A DNA stretch of 64,000 bases, from positions 651,108 through 715,107 of the forward strand of contig VWZL01002849.1 in NCBI GenBank assembly GCA_013396915.1, in the 5' to 3' direction. A program made the position numbers and the translations under genes. The number at the start of each line of letters is the position of its first letter. The stretch's first letter is position 1. The notes below the pieces were generated by a model, which was not told the DNA's origin, did not search any database, and saw nothing but the letters and a program-made list of their open reading frames with translations. Of the stretch, positions 38,901 through 53,000 are shown piece by piece. Source of the stretch: Stercorarius parasiticus (lineage: Eukaryota > Chordata > Aves > Charadriiformes > Stercorariidae).

Positions 38901-41900
38901 TAAGTGTATATTTTCACATTATGACAAAGCTTTATGCTCTTTTTAGTACTGCACCACTCCTCCACTGTCCTGCAAATTTTGAACAGGATGTTTTCTAGAA
39001 GTTTGCTTACTGCTTAGACTTATTAGGCAGCATTTAGTGTTCATTTTACACCAGTTCTGTACAATTAACCATACCACCTTTCACACAAGACCACCCCAAT
39101 CTGTCTCATTGAGTGAAATGAGAAAGGACTAATGGTGGAGTTAAAGTGAAATGTGGAGAGAAAAAATGGCAGGCAGAAAAGAGAGATAGGATGAGAAAGT
39201 CATGATGGAAAGAGATGGGTGCAGTGAAACAAACTGAATGCAAGATAAATGAAATGGCTAGAAGCAGCTAGAAAAAAACCACAGGTGTTTGGCTGATTGA
39301 GATGTAGAGCTAGTCAGGTTTTTTTAATCTACTGAAATTTCAATGATTTGATAGACTCTACACCTCTGTTAGAGAATTCAAATCCGTTTCATGTTTTCTC
39401 TCACCATATATTTATCACTAGGCATATTAGCCAAATAAATAGGAGAATGACACTTGGGGACCTATCACAGAGAACTCAACGAATTCCAGAGATGCTTTGT
39501 GTGAGCATCTAACTTATATTTGGGTATGCAAACTCCAGACAAACAGCTAGTTTGAACTAGGCAGAGAGCTAGGCAGCTAGGCAAAGCATTAGCAGTTCTG
39601 ATACTCTTAGACATTTTATACCGTTTCTATGTCTGATCAAATCCTGCTTTAGATTTGACAAGAGTCTTCAGCTCCCCCTTTTTTTTTTTTCTTCTCCCCC
39701 CTTAGCTAAAAAGCAGCAAGTGAAAACTAGACCAGAAAAGGAGCAATAGGTCAGATTTCTTTAAAAATTTCAGACAGATATTATAGCTTCGGGAAGTCAT
39801 ATTCTGATCCAGCTGTTAAGTATATCCACAGTAGTATGTTGTTATTCGGTTTAAACAAACACTTGAGACCAAGATCAGATTTTATGGAGGATACTAATGT
39901 TAGCAGCATTCCTCTAGTAAAAAAAAAAATAAATACCATTACACAAAATTTGCTGGCTTTTTAAGCAAGCACAGTTAATATAAGTTTGTTTTTTTGTTTT
40001 TGTTTTAATAATTGTAATAAAAGGCAAATACTCTGTATGTGTCAACATAGTAATTGCTAAGGAACTCTCTACACACCACAGTCAAACAGCACTCTTATAC
40101 TCTTGTTCAGTTTCATTTCAATATTACAGCTGCCAATAATAAGAAACCAGTGTAGAATGTCTGAAAAAAAAAAAGCACAAACTTGATTGATTTTTTTTTA
40201 ATATTAGATCATATGTATTGTGTTCAGATTTCCACTGTAAGAAAAAGTACTGTAAATTCTCAATAGTATTGTAACAGGTTTGTCGTTTAGGAGTTCTTTA
40301 GATATTCCACTAACAGGCTATGGATAAACTGCTGACATGTGCTGCAAAATAAAATGTATAGATGCCTAGAGATTGTGATAGTATTGAAAGATTCTGAATG
40401 CAGATTAATTCTTCAAAGGGATTTTTTTAAAAACTATATCAAAGCACTGGCTAATTGTCTCCGTGTGATTACAAGAAGATGAAAAAAATCATGTTTGAAA
40501 GTTCTATCTTTCAAGTTACTGTAACCAGACAGTGAGCTAAACCCTTCTGAAAAGCTTTCAGGGACTGTAAAGCACATCAGTATTTCTGTATCAGAAATTA
40601 AAATTAAATACAATGTCTCTAAGCTCATTTAGAATCAGTTTGGTTATGATCATCATCATATTAATGGATCTAAATACCTTTGCTGTCTTTATGCTTAAGA
40701 AACAGGAAGTGATACTGCACATTTGGTGTTCATCGTGTCCAATGGTGGCATACACATTCCCTAGTTATCCATGCTGTAAGAATATAATGGAAAATGTACT
40801 ATCTATTACCATTTGCTGCTGAGAGAAAAATACTACATATCTTGACCACTGCATCTATTAAAAAAGTAACGTACTCCAATTATACACACACATACATACA
40901 TGCATACGTACACACATCCATTTTTTCACGAGCATGTCCAAAGACCAGGCTTGCATACCTCTGTTGTGCCTGTGTTTGTGACTGGGCTGTTTCTCCACTT
41001 TGTGATTTTATGTAAATCTCCTTCACAGAAACCCCACACTGAAACTTATCTGCATCCTTGTTTACAAGAGCTAGCATTTTCAAAGATGCCATAAAGATTC
41101 AGGTGCTCTGACCCCATGTAAGTTAAAGGTGACTGAGTTTTCACCTCTTTTAAACAATTCTGACAGTCCCTCACTAAATTATATTTGTTGGACACTGATC
41201 ATTTAATATATATACAGAAAATGAGGGGCTAGGGGAAACCTGTTACTTCTTGTCCTTTAATTTTAATTGTGGCTACACAAAACATAATTGGAGCGTAATT
41301 ATCAGTATTTTTTTACTGGTATTCAAGGGCTTCCTCTGTCTTCTCAGGTAAATGAAAAGAATGCTTTCTTAGAGAAACTTGCCACTTAAAAAATACCCAT
41401 ATAATCTAAAGACTTCATTACTCTTCTTTAGGGTTTCCTTGTCCAGTGGGTGTATAGAGAATAAAAGTTATGAGGGGGAACTATTTATTGTGTAACTATT
41501 ATTCTCTTCTATGCTTCCAGTTCTTTTTTGACAATTCCTCAAGCTATTTGTTATTTCTTCTTTCTTTTTCTTGATATCATTCCCCTGTGAGCAACATTTA
41601 GTAAGGTGCTCCAATACTTTAGCTTTTCTTTTTTTTCTGGGTTAGGTCTATGTCACTCACAGTTCTAAGTGACACCTAGCCTACCTGAAGAATTTTGACA
41701 GGAATTTTAAAAATTGTTAAAAAAAGAGGCCCTTTATGATATCAGAGAGCATGCTAATCAAAATCAATCAGCCTGGCAAGGATACAAAACACTATCAGGC
41801 TTATGGTACCATAAATGGAGCAAATGGAGCAAGGATTTAAGTCAATTTAGACTAACAGAGCTCAGAAGTTTTACTGATTAACATCTATAGGAACAGCATA

Positions 41901-43319
41901 CTGTGGCTACAGAAGAGATACTTGTCTTTGTATGTTCAGGGAAAAAAATATTTCAACATGTTTCTAAGTATCATTAAATGCATGTGACATCTTCCTAGGC
42001 CTGACACAAAATAAGCAACAATATGTTTGAAATACTTCTCTATGATTTCTGGATTCAGCAGTTTTTAGACATCAAAGAGCTGCACAAAATTGAAGGTGGT
42101 AATGTGAAAGAAGCTGCACGTTAGTATTTAATTACGTTAAATTGATTAGAAGTAAGCTCTTGATTGGGAGTACATTAAGTTCTCTCTGTACGTCATACAA
42201 GCTAGTTTGTGAGTGAATCTAACTTGTTAAAACATGAGAAAGATAATGATATGAAAACTAACTCAAACTTTGAAGTATGTGAGCCAAGGACTACTCAGCT
42301 ATTTCACTCATTCCTTCAATTTGGCAAAGAGAGGCAATTCTCAGGTTTTTGAGGGAAAAAAAAAATCCACCCAGTCACAGCCAGGAGAAATAAAGTATTC
42401 CTTGCTACCATGAACATGAACGGAAGCTATTTTCCATTCTTTCCATCTGCTCATGAAAACTGCCTCTGAAAAAATCTTCTTTTGACTAAAATAGATACCT
42501 AATTTGTGACTTCGACATATGCACAAATAATTTCATGAAACATACAATTTCATGTACAAAATATATATTATATGTGCACTTTGGTGGTTTTTACATAGAC
42601 ATAGCATTTCACAGATTCAATCAGAAATTATGCATTGTTCAATATTTAAAATAGAGCACTTTGGCTAAATGCATATGTGGATCTGGTCTTAGAGGTGCGG
42701 CACACTTCAATGGACCTGAGCAGTTATTTATGCTTTGTATATCTCAGTTTTCAAACTATTAAATAACAGCAGAAATGCATATATGCCTTGTGGGGATATT
42801 GCGAAGCTGCATTTTTTAATGTCTGCACAGGGTACCTTGTTAGGAATGGAGTTAGAACAATGCAAACTACATGACTGATTATTTCAGTATTTTCTCCTGA
42901 ACATCAGTACATTTCTTGGTCATTGCATTACTTTCAATTAATTAATCTAGTCATGGTTTCAGAAAACTACCTCTATTTTTCAGTTTTAATATTACCCAAC
43001 CGTAGTCTGACCAATATTCAAGACAAAATAAATTTTTTTTTCTTGATTACACTTCCTGCAATGGATTTTTCATCTCAAAGTAGCCTCGATTTGACTGATG
43101 AAGAAAAAATGCCAGTATGTTCCATTTAATTTGTAAGGCTGGCAAATGCAAGTATTTGTATACTAGCATCTCTCTGACAGTCCAGGAAAGAAACTTTAGG
43201 ACCAGTCCTCAAAATCTTGGAGTGGAAGCAGCTCGTCTTAATATTTTTATATTATGGCTTGTTATATAATTACAAGAACCATCTTTATCACTTTGTTCCT
43301 TACTTGGCATAAAATGACT
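35972..43319. other. Unique AT-rich DNA, no gene seen
   Basis: I recognise nothing beyond short simple repeats, including an (AAAAC)n-like run near 37690-37710 and the alternating repeat at 40882. Open frames up to about 116 codons (37192-37542) lack protein character. Confidence 0.55.
40882..40918. repeat. (CA)/(CATA)n microsatellite
   Basis: CACACACATACATACATGCATACGTACACACA-type alternating purine-pyrimidine sequence. Confidence 0.8.
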
Positions 43320-43570
43320 TTTTGGACTGATCAAACACCTCAGGCTTCGCCTTAGTGTTTAATCAGTTTCAGCAGCTGTTCATAGCTTCAAATACTACAA
43401 AGCAATAGAGTTTAATTGCTTAATTAAACTGAAACCTCAGTTGTCTTTTTAACAGGCAGGGGCCTGCCCAGCTTTTTGATACTCAAAAGAAAACCAGAGA
43501 GGAAGCAAATGACATTGCTCTTCTCTCAAGGATGGTTGATCTAGGAGTGTTACGTAGACGCTGAAAAGGA
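43320..43570. other. Possible conserved non-coding block with a 9-bp inverted repeat
   Basis: Composition is more balanced than in the flanks, with homeodomain-type TAATT/AATTA cores. It contains a perfect inverted repeat with arms AGTTTAATT (43409-43417) and AATTAAACT (43422-43430) around a 4-base loop. No open frame is present. Conservation is inferred from texture only. Confidence 0.2.
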
Positions 43571-46500
43571 AAAGCCAAAGGCCTCTTCTGGGAAACAATC
43601 ATGAGTCTTGTTTCCTATTTTTTTACCTGGATTATTGATTTTATATGAACACAGCTACTGTACTTTTATAAAAGTTTTGTTATAGGCTGACCAGTACACA
43701 TAAGTTAATTGAAAAACTTGAGGACAGATCTTTGAACAGAGTACACTGCCTTGTTGCGCTTGATTTATCCTGGTCAAAGTTCTGACTCCATGGGGTTTTT
43801 TTATATTATTTCCTGTCTCTGGTATTCAGAGTCAGCAGTTCTAATAAGCAGGCACAAATGTAATTTACCTGACAAGCTGCCCTCCAACTCCAGCGTTCTT
43901 ACATACATACAGAGCACTGGGTTCATGTGTGATGATCTTGGGGTTTTCCCTGAAGCTTACCTGTCAAGACCTCTTGTGATTTCAAACGATTAGGATGGGC
44001 TGAAGTGGGCTTACAATTTTAGCTAACAAATTTGAAGAAAAAAACATTTTTTTGTCCCATCTTGTACTAATGTAAATCAACTCTGCTGAAAACTACTACT
44101 TTTATTTTGAGAATTGCTGATTTTTTTGAAAGAACTGATTAAAAATGGAACCTCATCTCCTCTATTACTTCTGGCTCTCATTTAAAAACTCTTTTAAAAT
44201 ATAAACTAGTGTATTTGCAGGAATCCCCCCATGTGTTTAATATCCAAATCTAGTGATACTATTAGTATGAGACATAAGATTCCAATTTAAATATTTGAAA
44301 TATTTTGTCCTCTACATCTTACAATTAAACCATTATAATTTATGGTAATACTGATTAGAGCATGGAGAAAGTATCAGAAGGGAAATAAATTGCACTCAGG
44401 AAGCATATCCTTAAACTAGATAAAACTGTATAGAAAATTTATATAGTGAATTTGTTAGCCAGCTTCTCAATTATCATAAATCAATATGATTTCGTTTATT
44501 TCAGTGGAGCATTGCCAAATTCAGTATGGCTTTACCACCCAGTGGAGGATCTATCTGTCTGAAGCACTGGTGCTTTATCTATTATCTATTATCATAGTAC
44601 CCCATAATATGTCACATACTTTTCTACTGAATATGTTAACTGTCAAAGTATTACTGTTTGTTTTTTTATCAAGATATTTATATGTCTGAAAGTTCACGCA
44701 GTCAGTTAGCAGAATGATCTAAAGCATGCAAATACTTTAATATCTTTAAATGTGTGGCCTTAAATTATTGAGCATGTCTACATGAGATGTCTTTGACATA
44801 GAGAGAAAACTGGGAAAAAACTGGAAAGGTGCAAAAAGACAACACTAAATTTTGAGCATGCTTTGTTTTTGTTTCAATATATTAAAATTTGTAGCTTTTG
44901 TGGAAAATATTTTTATTTTTTTTATTTCCTGTTAAATGTCTATGCATATAAATAGTACTTAAACACACATGCACAGGTAAATAATTGCAAATCATTCTTC
45001 ACATATGAATAGATATCAATAGATTTTGATCTTGATGGGCTTTTTCCTTACAATTACATGTCATGCTTTCTAAAAGACACCTTAAAACAACAAAACATTA
45101 TTTTTTGACAATGGAACTGCCGTCCATGTACAAATACCCTTCCCATAGTGTTTTTCATCCTGATGGTGCTTCACTTTGGTAAGAAAGGTAATCAGAATGC
45201 ATCTGAAGCTTGAGTTGAAGGGGACAGTAATTTGATATGAAAGCATGAAAAGCATTCCCTGAAAACACAAAAATCTAGACAAAGGACAATTTTCTATGAT
45301 TATCAGTGATCCATGTCAATGTCCTGTGTGGCTTGCCAGCATCTTATAAACTAGTAACTTCATACCACGAAGTTTCAGATGGAATTTTCAGAAATATCTT
45401 TATCTTTTATTAATATTATTGCTCTCTTTTTCATATGCTACACTTCTATCCCATTTTGTACAAAAAGTTCAATTCCGTTGACATAATTTATGGTATTTTA
45501 ATTTCAGGGTGCTATCTGAGCTTATTTTAGCCTTAAAGGTATCAACAATTTAAAGTTATTTTGTGTAAATTTTATTACTTCTGAAACATAACAATATATT
45601 TGAGAAATATTTCACAAATACGGAATTGCTCATGTCCACAATTTCAGTTTGGCGACCTTACATTTTACAGAATAAATGTAATCATAGTCATCTATGAGTA
45701 GCAAACTACATACATATATACACTAGAATGACTGTCTCAGTATGGAAAGGTTTCTACGTGGGTCCGAAATACAGAGAAAGCCTAGCTAGTACAATTTCTT
45801 TTAACAGAAGAGAATTGCAACACCTCCCGCCCCCTAAGTACAACAATCTGGAGCTCTCTCTTCTATAATGACAGAAAATGACAGAGTGGAGCAATGTTGG
45901 ATACTGCATTGAATATTTAATTCCTTCATTCAAGCACAAAGTGCCACAAAACGTAGGTTCGTAGACTTATATAGTCTCCAGTACTGTGTTTCAGTGACAC
46001 TCAAGGAGTTCTGTAAGAAAGAGGCAATTCAAACCATCTTCCCCCGGTGCATGGGGGAAGTCTTGTAACTGTGGTCATTCCTTCATTTAAGAAATTGAAA
46101 GTCTCTGAGAATGCTGTTGCAGGAAAACAGAGGCTTTTGGGGATGTCAAAACCGCACAATATAAGAAGTTAAAGTAAGAAAGCAAAACACACTTATTTAA
46201 TAGGGCTAGTAAGAACATGTCTTCCGTTCTGTGATAATGCGGACATTCTGTGATCTATTTTCAGCCTGAATTGAGATGGAGGTGGAGTTCACAACTGAAG
46301 TGAGAAAAGAATCCACTCATAAGCACTAAAACATCTATAAATGCACTTCAGGACCACAGAATTCAGTTAGATATGCATACCTTTTTAGCTAGTATTATGT
46401 AAAAGTTACAGTGACACAGAAAGGATAACATACTATCTTCTGTGTCAGTGTGGGGAACACACAAAATTGATGAAAACCAACTGGGAAACACTTCTCTCTT

Positions 46501-49500
46501 TCTTTTTTTTTTTCCCCCACAAAAAGGGTTTTTTTTAACTTTTGACCAGCTCTGTTGATTACTCTTTGGCATTGGGAAGCTAAAATTGAGGACAGTATGT
46601 GGAACCATACTGTATTATGTTCTTGGCAGACCTACTGGACCTATGATGGCAGGGAAAACAGATGGACCGCTGACAGCTGGAGTTACAATGAGTTGTAGGA
46701 CTTACATTAATATTTCTCTTCAATATCCAAAAGCCATTTTTTTCCTCTTGTGAGATAATGGAAAATTCCTCCATTCCAAGTGCTCTGAAACCAAACAATA
46801 TCAGAAGTTACAAAAAAATTCATACAAAGACACCCCCTTGCACTGATGGTGTACCTGTGACAACCTGGATCTACTTAAAGAGTGGGTCTTGATCTTATTC
46901 AATCTGTCTGTCTAGTGAAGAGAACAGGTGGTCAGCAACTTGGTCTGTCCTAACCTGGTTAATAAGGAAATAGCTTTATATGCAACACTCACATTAAAGT
47001 GGTTGGAAGTTCGGCTGCAGTTCCTATCGAAATCACAGAAATTTTGGGAGCTTAAAGCATCTTCAAAAATCTGGTGAATTTTATGGATGTCTGAACTACA
47101 GACCTCTGTGACTAACTTTAAACACTCCTTTTTGGAAATTTTTACAGAACTAGTCCCTCATTTCTTTAAATAAAACATTCAGAACCTCTTCAAGCATTTG
47201 TAGTTATTCAAAAATAGAAGTATGACATTATCCAAGTGACCTTGCAAAGAACATTTTCAAAGCACTGAATAGGATATATTTTTTTTTTTTTATCCATGCA
47301 ACTCCTACTTTATTTTTGACTGACTTCATACGGTTAAAACCTTGCATGATGGTTGACTCCCAGAAATGTATGGCAAATTTCTTTCCAGAGCGAAATTTAC
47401 ATAGACTCTTGCTAACAGTATTATTTAAACAGGCTTCTTGCTGCACCTTTAGTTATACTGATAATACCAACAAATACAATCAAAAGGTTTATTAGAAGTG
47501 ATAAAAAGTTTTTGTAGGAAAATATGTTGGAAGAGGTGGACAGGATCTGATCTGTAATAGCCAAACTTTCCTTTAAAGGGAACCCTTTTCTCTAATTTCA
47601 TGGATGAGTGGGATTTTCAGTCTGAAAATATATCCAATGCTCCATGAAATTTACTTGTCTATAAAATGTCCACTCCTGTTAACATGAACAAATAGATCTT
47701 CACTATACTTGGTTACATATAATTAAACAAGAAGTAATTTTAGTCTGATTAAAATCTCATGCTTTGCCCTCCAAAGAAGAAAACATGTAATGCTGCCTTT
47801 TTAGCAAGAAAAAAAATGCAATTTTTTATGTAATGGCCTTCTTTGTTGCTTTAGTAAGTTTGCTTTTTCCTTTTTCATGATGTGCTTTAGCAACAACACA
47901 GAAAAGTAGAAGCCCAGTAGACATCTAATAAAATATATAGAGCCAGAAGCTGGATGCTATTCTTTGCTAATATCACTACAAATTTAACCAAGAACTTAAG
48001 TTAATGAGGGCAATGAATCCAACAAATTTTATTATGACCGAGAATGAAATCTCCTATCTAGAAACCCACTAATTAGAGCCATCAAAACATCTTTAAAACA
48101 ACTACAGGGGTAAGTAGACAGTTTTTATAAAACAAGCCAGCCAGACATATTCAGAGAGTTAGAATCTTTCACAAATATATTTCACCTATGCTTTGGAGGC
48201 TGGAGAAACTGAAACTTGAGTCAGAAGAAGAATTCTATTTCTTTAAGAGGGGAACCTATGCAGTCTGCCAGTCTGTCAATGCCAGTATGGGGTCCCAGAT
48301 CCCCCTTGATTTTTTAACTTCTCATTTAGTTCCCCTGTGTATTTTATTGAACCCTGTATGGGGAAAAGGGTTAGGATTCCCAGGCAGACAAAAGAAAGAT
48401 ATCTTTTTTCCATGAATTATACTGCCTGCTGTTCTTCATCAGGTGAAAGCTCTCAACTTTCAAGTTACATGCACATAAACAATTTACCTTGAATTAACAC
48501 ATATTAGGGTTAGTATTAACACATATTAGGGTTTCTGGAGTAAATGTGCACAGGGGTACTATTGCCACATGGTGACAAATAAAATTAGTATGTTGACCTC
48601 TTTTGCACTGAGAATCTAAAAATGCACCCACTACTATGTCATATGTGTTCATATTGGTATCCAAACAAAGGGACAGTTGGATGACGAATAGAGTAAGCTC
48701 TGAGAAAAGAACATAGGCCCTTCTTGATATGAAAACCTTGTTACCTATATGAAAAATATTATGAAAAATGATATAAAAATGTTATCTATATGCCTAATTT
48801 TGGGCAAAACTTGAGCAAAGTAAAATCAATACTGTTATGTACAGACTTAAACATGTATAGAACAAAAACCTAACACTAGGAAGTTCTTAGGTCACCAAGT
48901 GTCTCTTTGTTGTGCACATATGCAAAACACATAACAAAGTTGAGCTGCAGTTTTTTACGTAAAATCACATGATACAGCATTGTCCAAACATCATGACTGA
49001 TGACCTGAAGAAGGTAGACAGGTAACGGTGATTAAAAGAACTACCATATTTTAGGCTGGGATGGGGGACCTCACGCACAGCTTTCCACATTGGCAAGTGA
49101 AAAATTTTGGAGTAAGTTTTCCCAAGTTTTAGCCCTGGAAAGACATTATCAATTTGAAAAAGATGGGGGTTTTTTTGTTTGTTTGTTTTTTTCCAACAGA
49201 GAATTCTGTTGCTTGCAATGCTTTTCTTACTTTGGAAAGTTTAATTAGAAACGAAGAAACTTTTAGAAGAAGAAAATTTTCTTTGCTTCCCAGACAACGA
49301 TATCCTTGTTGTCGTTAAATCCTGTTCTGTATTTTCAAAGAAGCTTGTCTGTGCTTTATTTTTGCCTGTAGTTTTCATCCCAGCTACTTCAGTGATGGCC
49401 CTCCTCTATTCCTTATGGTACACATTCTTTCATGTACTCTACTAGAAGTATAGTGAGAGCAAAAGGCTAAGCAACAGCCACATAGAACAAAGAGTTGTAA

Positions 49501-49904
49501 TTAGCCCCACAAAACACAGTAAGAAATATAACAGTTTGTGTCTTTGAAAATATAAGTATAGAACAAAATTCTGATATCTCTAGCCAAGGGAGCTTTAAAT
49601 CTCTATATAATATTTAAACAGTCACCCTTTCCCTGCTGTGGAAATTCCTTATTACTGATCTGATTAAGATACCTACCATACTATAAATATTTCAGCTCAG
49701 CTGTTTTACTGCAGAAGCCAGTAAGTTAATCGATATAAAAATCACTGTGCATGTATTTTGCCCATATAATCCTGTTTTTCTTCTTTCTTTCCACTTTATA
49801 TATTGGCAGTATTGTCTGACTTGACAGAACCAGGGCAGAGAGTTCCTGAGGTAAAGCTATGCAGCAAATATTCACTGACACATGCACATTAGAGCATGTT
49901 GATT
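43571..49904. other. Unique AT-rich DNA, no gene seen
   Basis: No gene or dispersed repeat is recognised. The only item is the short tandem duplication at 48493-48536. Confidence 0.55.
48493..48536. repeat. 22-bp tandem duplication
   Basis: Two units of ATTAACACATATTAGGGTTN-type sequence, differing only in the last few bases. The TTAGGG inside is not a telomeric array. Confidence 0.85.
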
Positions 49905-50028
49905 ACTATATATACACTGTATAAATATATAAACACTATATATATATAAATATATATATACTATACATATAGTATATATATAAAATATATATACTATATA
50001 AATATATAAATATACTATATAAAATAAA
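49905..50028. repeat. AT-only low-complexity tract with self-complementary units
   Basis: Over 120 bases are almost purely A/T, with many TATATA and ACTATATA units. The sequence could fold into hairpins. Confidence 0.9.
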
Positions 50029-53000
50029 CAATGTGTATTGTTCCATGCTTACTTTTTTCTCTTCATCTTTTTTTTTTTTATACGTACTGAAGACATTTAG
50101 CAGCAAATATTGCCGAATACATCATTATTGATATTATAACCACCTTTTTGATCACTGGCCCAAGTTTTTATCTCGCTGTGCTCTACTGCTCTTTTTCATT
50201 TACTTCAGACTGTGGAATGAAAAACTTCAGAAGAGTGATCTCTTTATACACATGAACACATTTTCCAGCTATAGGGAAAAATTCTTGGTTTTAGCATACC
50301 TTTTTCTCAAAACTACAATTTTAATTAGATGGTATTTTTCTCTTCCAGCCCCTCCCTTGCATTTTATTTTACAGGTGGAGTGGGAAGGTTTAACCCAGGA
50401 TGATATCAAGCTAACTCTGTGGCTGGTGAACCTTTTCCTTAGAAAGGACTAAATAGGGTTTTTAATGTAACTCAGCTAGGGGCACATGTTAATGCACCTT
50501 TTTAATATTCATGTGGTTTTTTTCTAGTTTTAAGTTGAAAGCTATAGGCCATGTGGAATGAAGTAACACTGCCATATTTACCCTCTCATTCACATTTCAA
50601 GCTGATTGGGGCATTTATTCCACTGTTTAAGCCACCAGTATTTACATGACCAGAGATGGGGCCAGGCATCAGAAGGGTCAGGGGCTCCCTGCATTGGGCG
50701 GAGCAGGGCCTGGCAGACAGGCACCATCCCATTTATCCATTTTATCTTGAGAGCAAGGAATTCTGAGAGAAGAACTGAGAATGTAAGCCATTTCTTTCTG
50801 TCTAGATCTGAAGTGTAAAGCTGTTCAGTAACAACAACAATTACGAACTTCTAATATCAAGTCTTTCTATTTCATTTCAGGGAGGGTCCCGATGGTCTTC
50901 ACAGGGACATATTAGAGGTAAAGGGAATAGTTTGCAGTCTATTTATAAATTACATACAGATAAAAAAAGGATAGCAAGAGTATGTTGAAAGAAATAGAGA
51001 GGAGGTGGAGAAGTAGTAAACATGAAAATAAAACAGAAAAAAAAAGGGAGCTTAGCGAAACTGTTGGCAGCAAGAGCAGAACACAGAAAAAATAAAGGAA
51101 AAAGTAGAGTTTTTCAATAAAAATAAGTTATCCTGACTTCACATCTTTCTAATTTTCTTTGCTACATGTAACTTCATAGTAAATATGAATGGTATTAAAC
51201 TCAGATATCCATAACGTCAAAATGTTTATATAGAAAACACATTGTGGATAACTAAATAAAGGTTGGCAGAGTGGCTGAATGAGCTTAGGTGGATGCTTTG
51301 TCTTACCTTGCAGTATAATCTAGAAGCATCATTAAAGTTCATAAGCTCATGTAACTCCTTTGATACCAGTGGAACTGTGCCAATTCTCACCAATGGAGAT
51401 ATCCTGGGGGAAAAAACAGGACAAATGCCATTTTGGTAGAATTTTACAGCCCATTGCTAGTTATGAAAAACATCTCAACGCTTGTATGGCCTGGCTGAAT
51501 GTTGCTGCTATGGCTCTGCTTTGTACCTATAGAAAAATTTTCAAGGTTTCCAACACCTCCTATACAGGAATCCTGATAGATTCAGACTGAAGTAGATTTT
51601 CCATGAAGTGTGATCTAAAGATAATTCCAAAAAAGAAAAAATTTTATCATGCAACATGCTAAGATTCTACACTTCATTGGTGAAACATGCAATAAATTGT
51701 AATCAACACCCTTCTAAAGCAAAAAAGCTATCTAATTCAAGACCGGACTTCAGATGCTGCTTTCATTAAATGTCTAACTGCAGAAAAAATAGAAATGCTG
51801 TTGACTCTTTGGACATTTATTAGATTAGGGCATACATAAATTCATCTAACTTAGAAAGACAAGGAAGTTTTGACTTATTGCTTGTTTAAAAATAGCTCCT
51901 TTTGTCACTGAATAAGATTTCCAAAGTGTAGATATAATGGCAAGTCAGGCCTAACATACCACATTAGAAATATAGTTGTCCACCAATTCATGAAGATTTA
52001 ACTTTTCTCATAGTAACATCATCATTAAAATAGCCAACATTCTCTTACTCTTTACTCATGTATTAATCAGAAGTAGATTGATAGAATCGTTTTGGAAGAA
52101 AATTGTTATAAAGTTGGTATATGACTTCTGCAAAACAAAAAAAGAAATATCCACCCACTTAAGCCGTAAGCTCTATGGAAGCATTGATCTCCTTTACATG
52201 AAACTAAATGCCAAAAGAAGTTTGAAAAAGGTGGTATTGGGAAGTAGCTTCCAAGGAGGAATAAAGAAGCACAATCAAGGCACACAGGGATGAAATTAGG
52301 ATAGGAAGGACAAGAAGATTGTCTTCTATGAATAGACCAGCAATAGAAGAAGACCAAGGAAAAAACATCATCTTTCTATTAAAAGGGCAGATAGACCTAG
52401 TGAAAAAAAAGCACATAGGAAAGACTGAGATGCACAATGTGTTTTTTGCCTTGTTTTTCATTGGTGAGATCATCTCCCAGCCCTCCCAAGTCTTTGTGTC
52501 TAGTAGTGGAGTATGGAAAGATCAAGTTAGGAAGAAGCACTAAAGCAAACTGGACATATGCAAGTCTCTGGGTTGCATCTAAAAATGCTCAGAGAGTTGG
52601 CTGATGTCTTTACAAGGCCACTTTATTATCTTTGCAATATTGTGGTGACTGAGTGATGGGGTATCAGATGCCTAAAAGAATGCAGATGTTATGTTCATCT
52701 CTGAATGTGACAAGGAGTAAAGAGTGAATTGCAGGATTATCAGTTTCACCACAGCCCTCAAAATTATGGAAGCCATCTCCATAATAACCATTTGGAGGCA
52801 TTTTTCTCTCTCTTTCTCAATAAGATTGGGAATCTCAATGACTTTCTTGGATTTATAAACATATATTTTACATGGCTAAAATTAAATAAAATTATTTATA
52901 TCAGGAAAGTTTTCCCTAAAGTCCAAGTTATATTTTCTGGAAAATTATGTGAGCAAATTCCTGTATGCTGAGACTAATAACATATAGAGAGTAAGTATTT

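Noticed and set aside
48493..48536. Possible interstitial telomeric repeat
   Set aside because: Only one TTAGGG core per 22-bp unit, with no tandem TTAGGG array.
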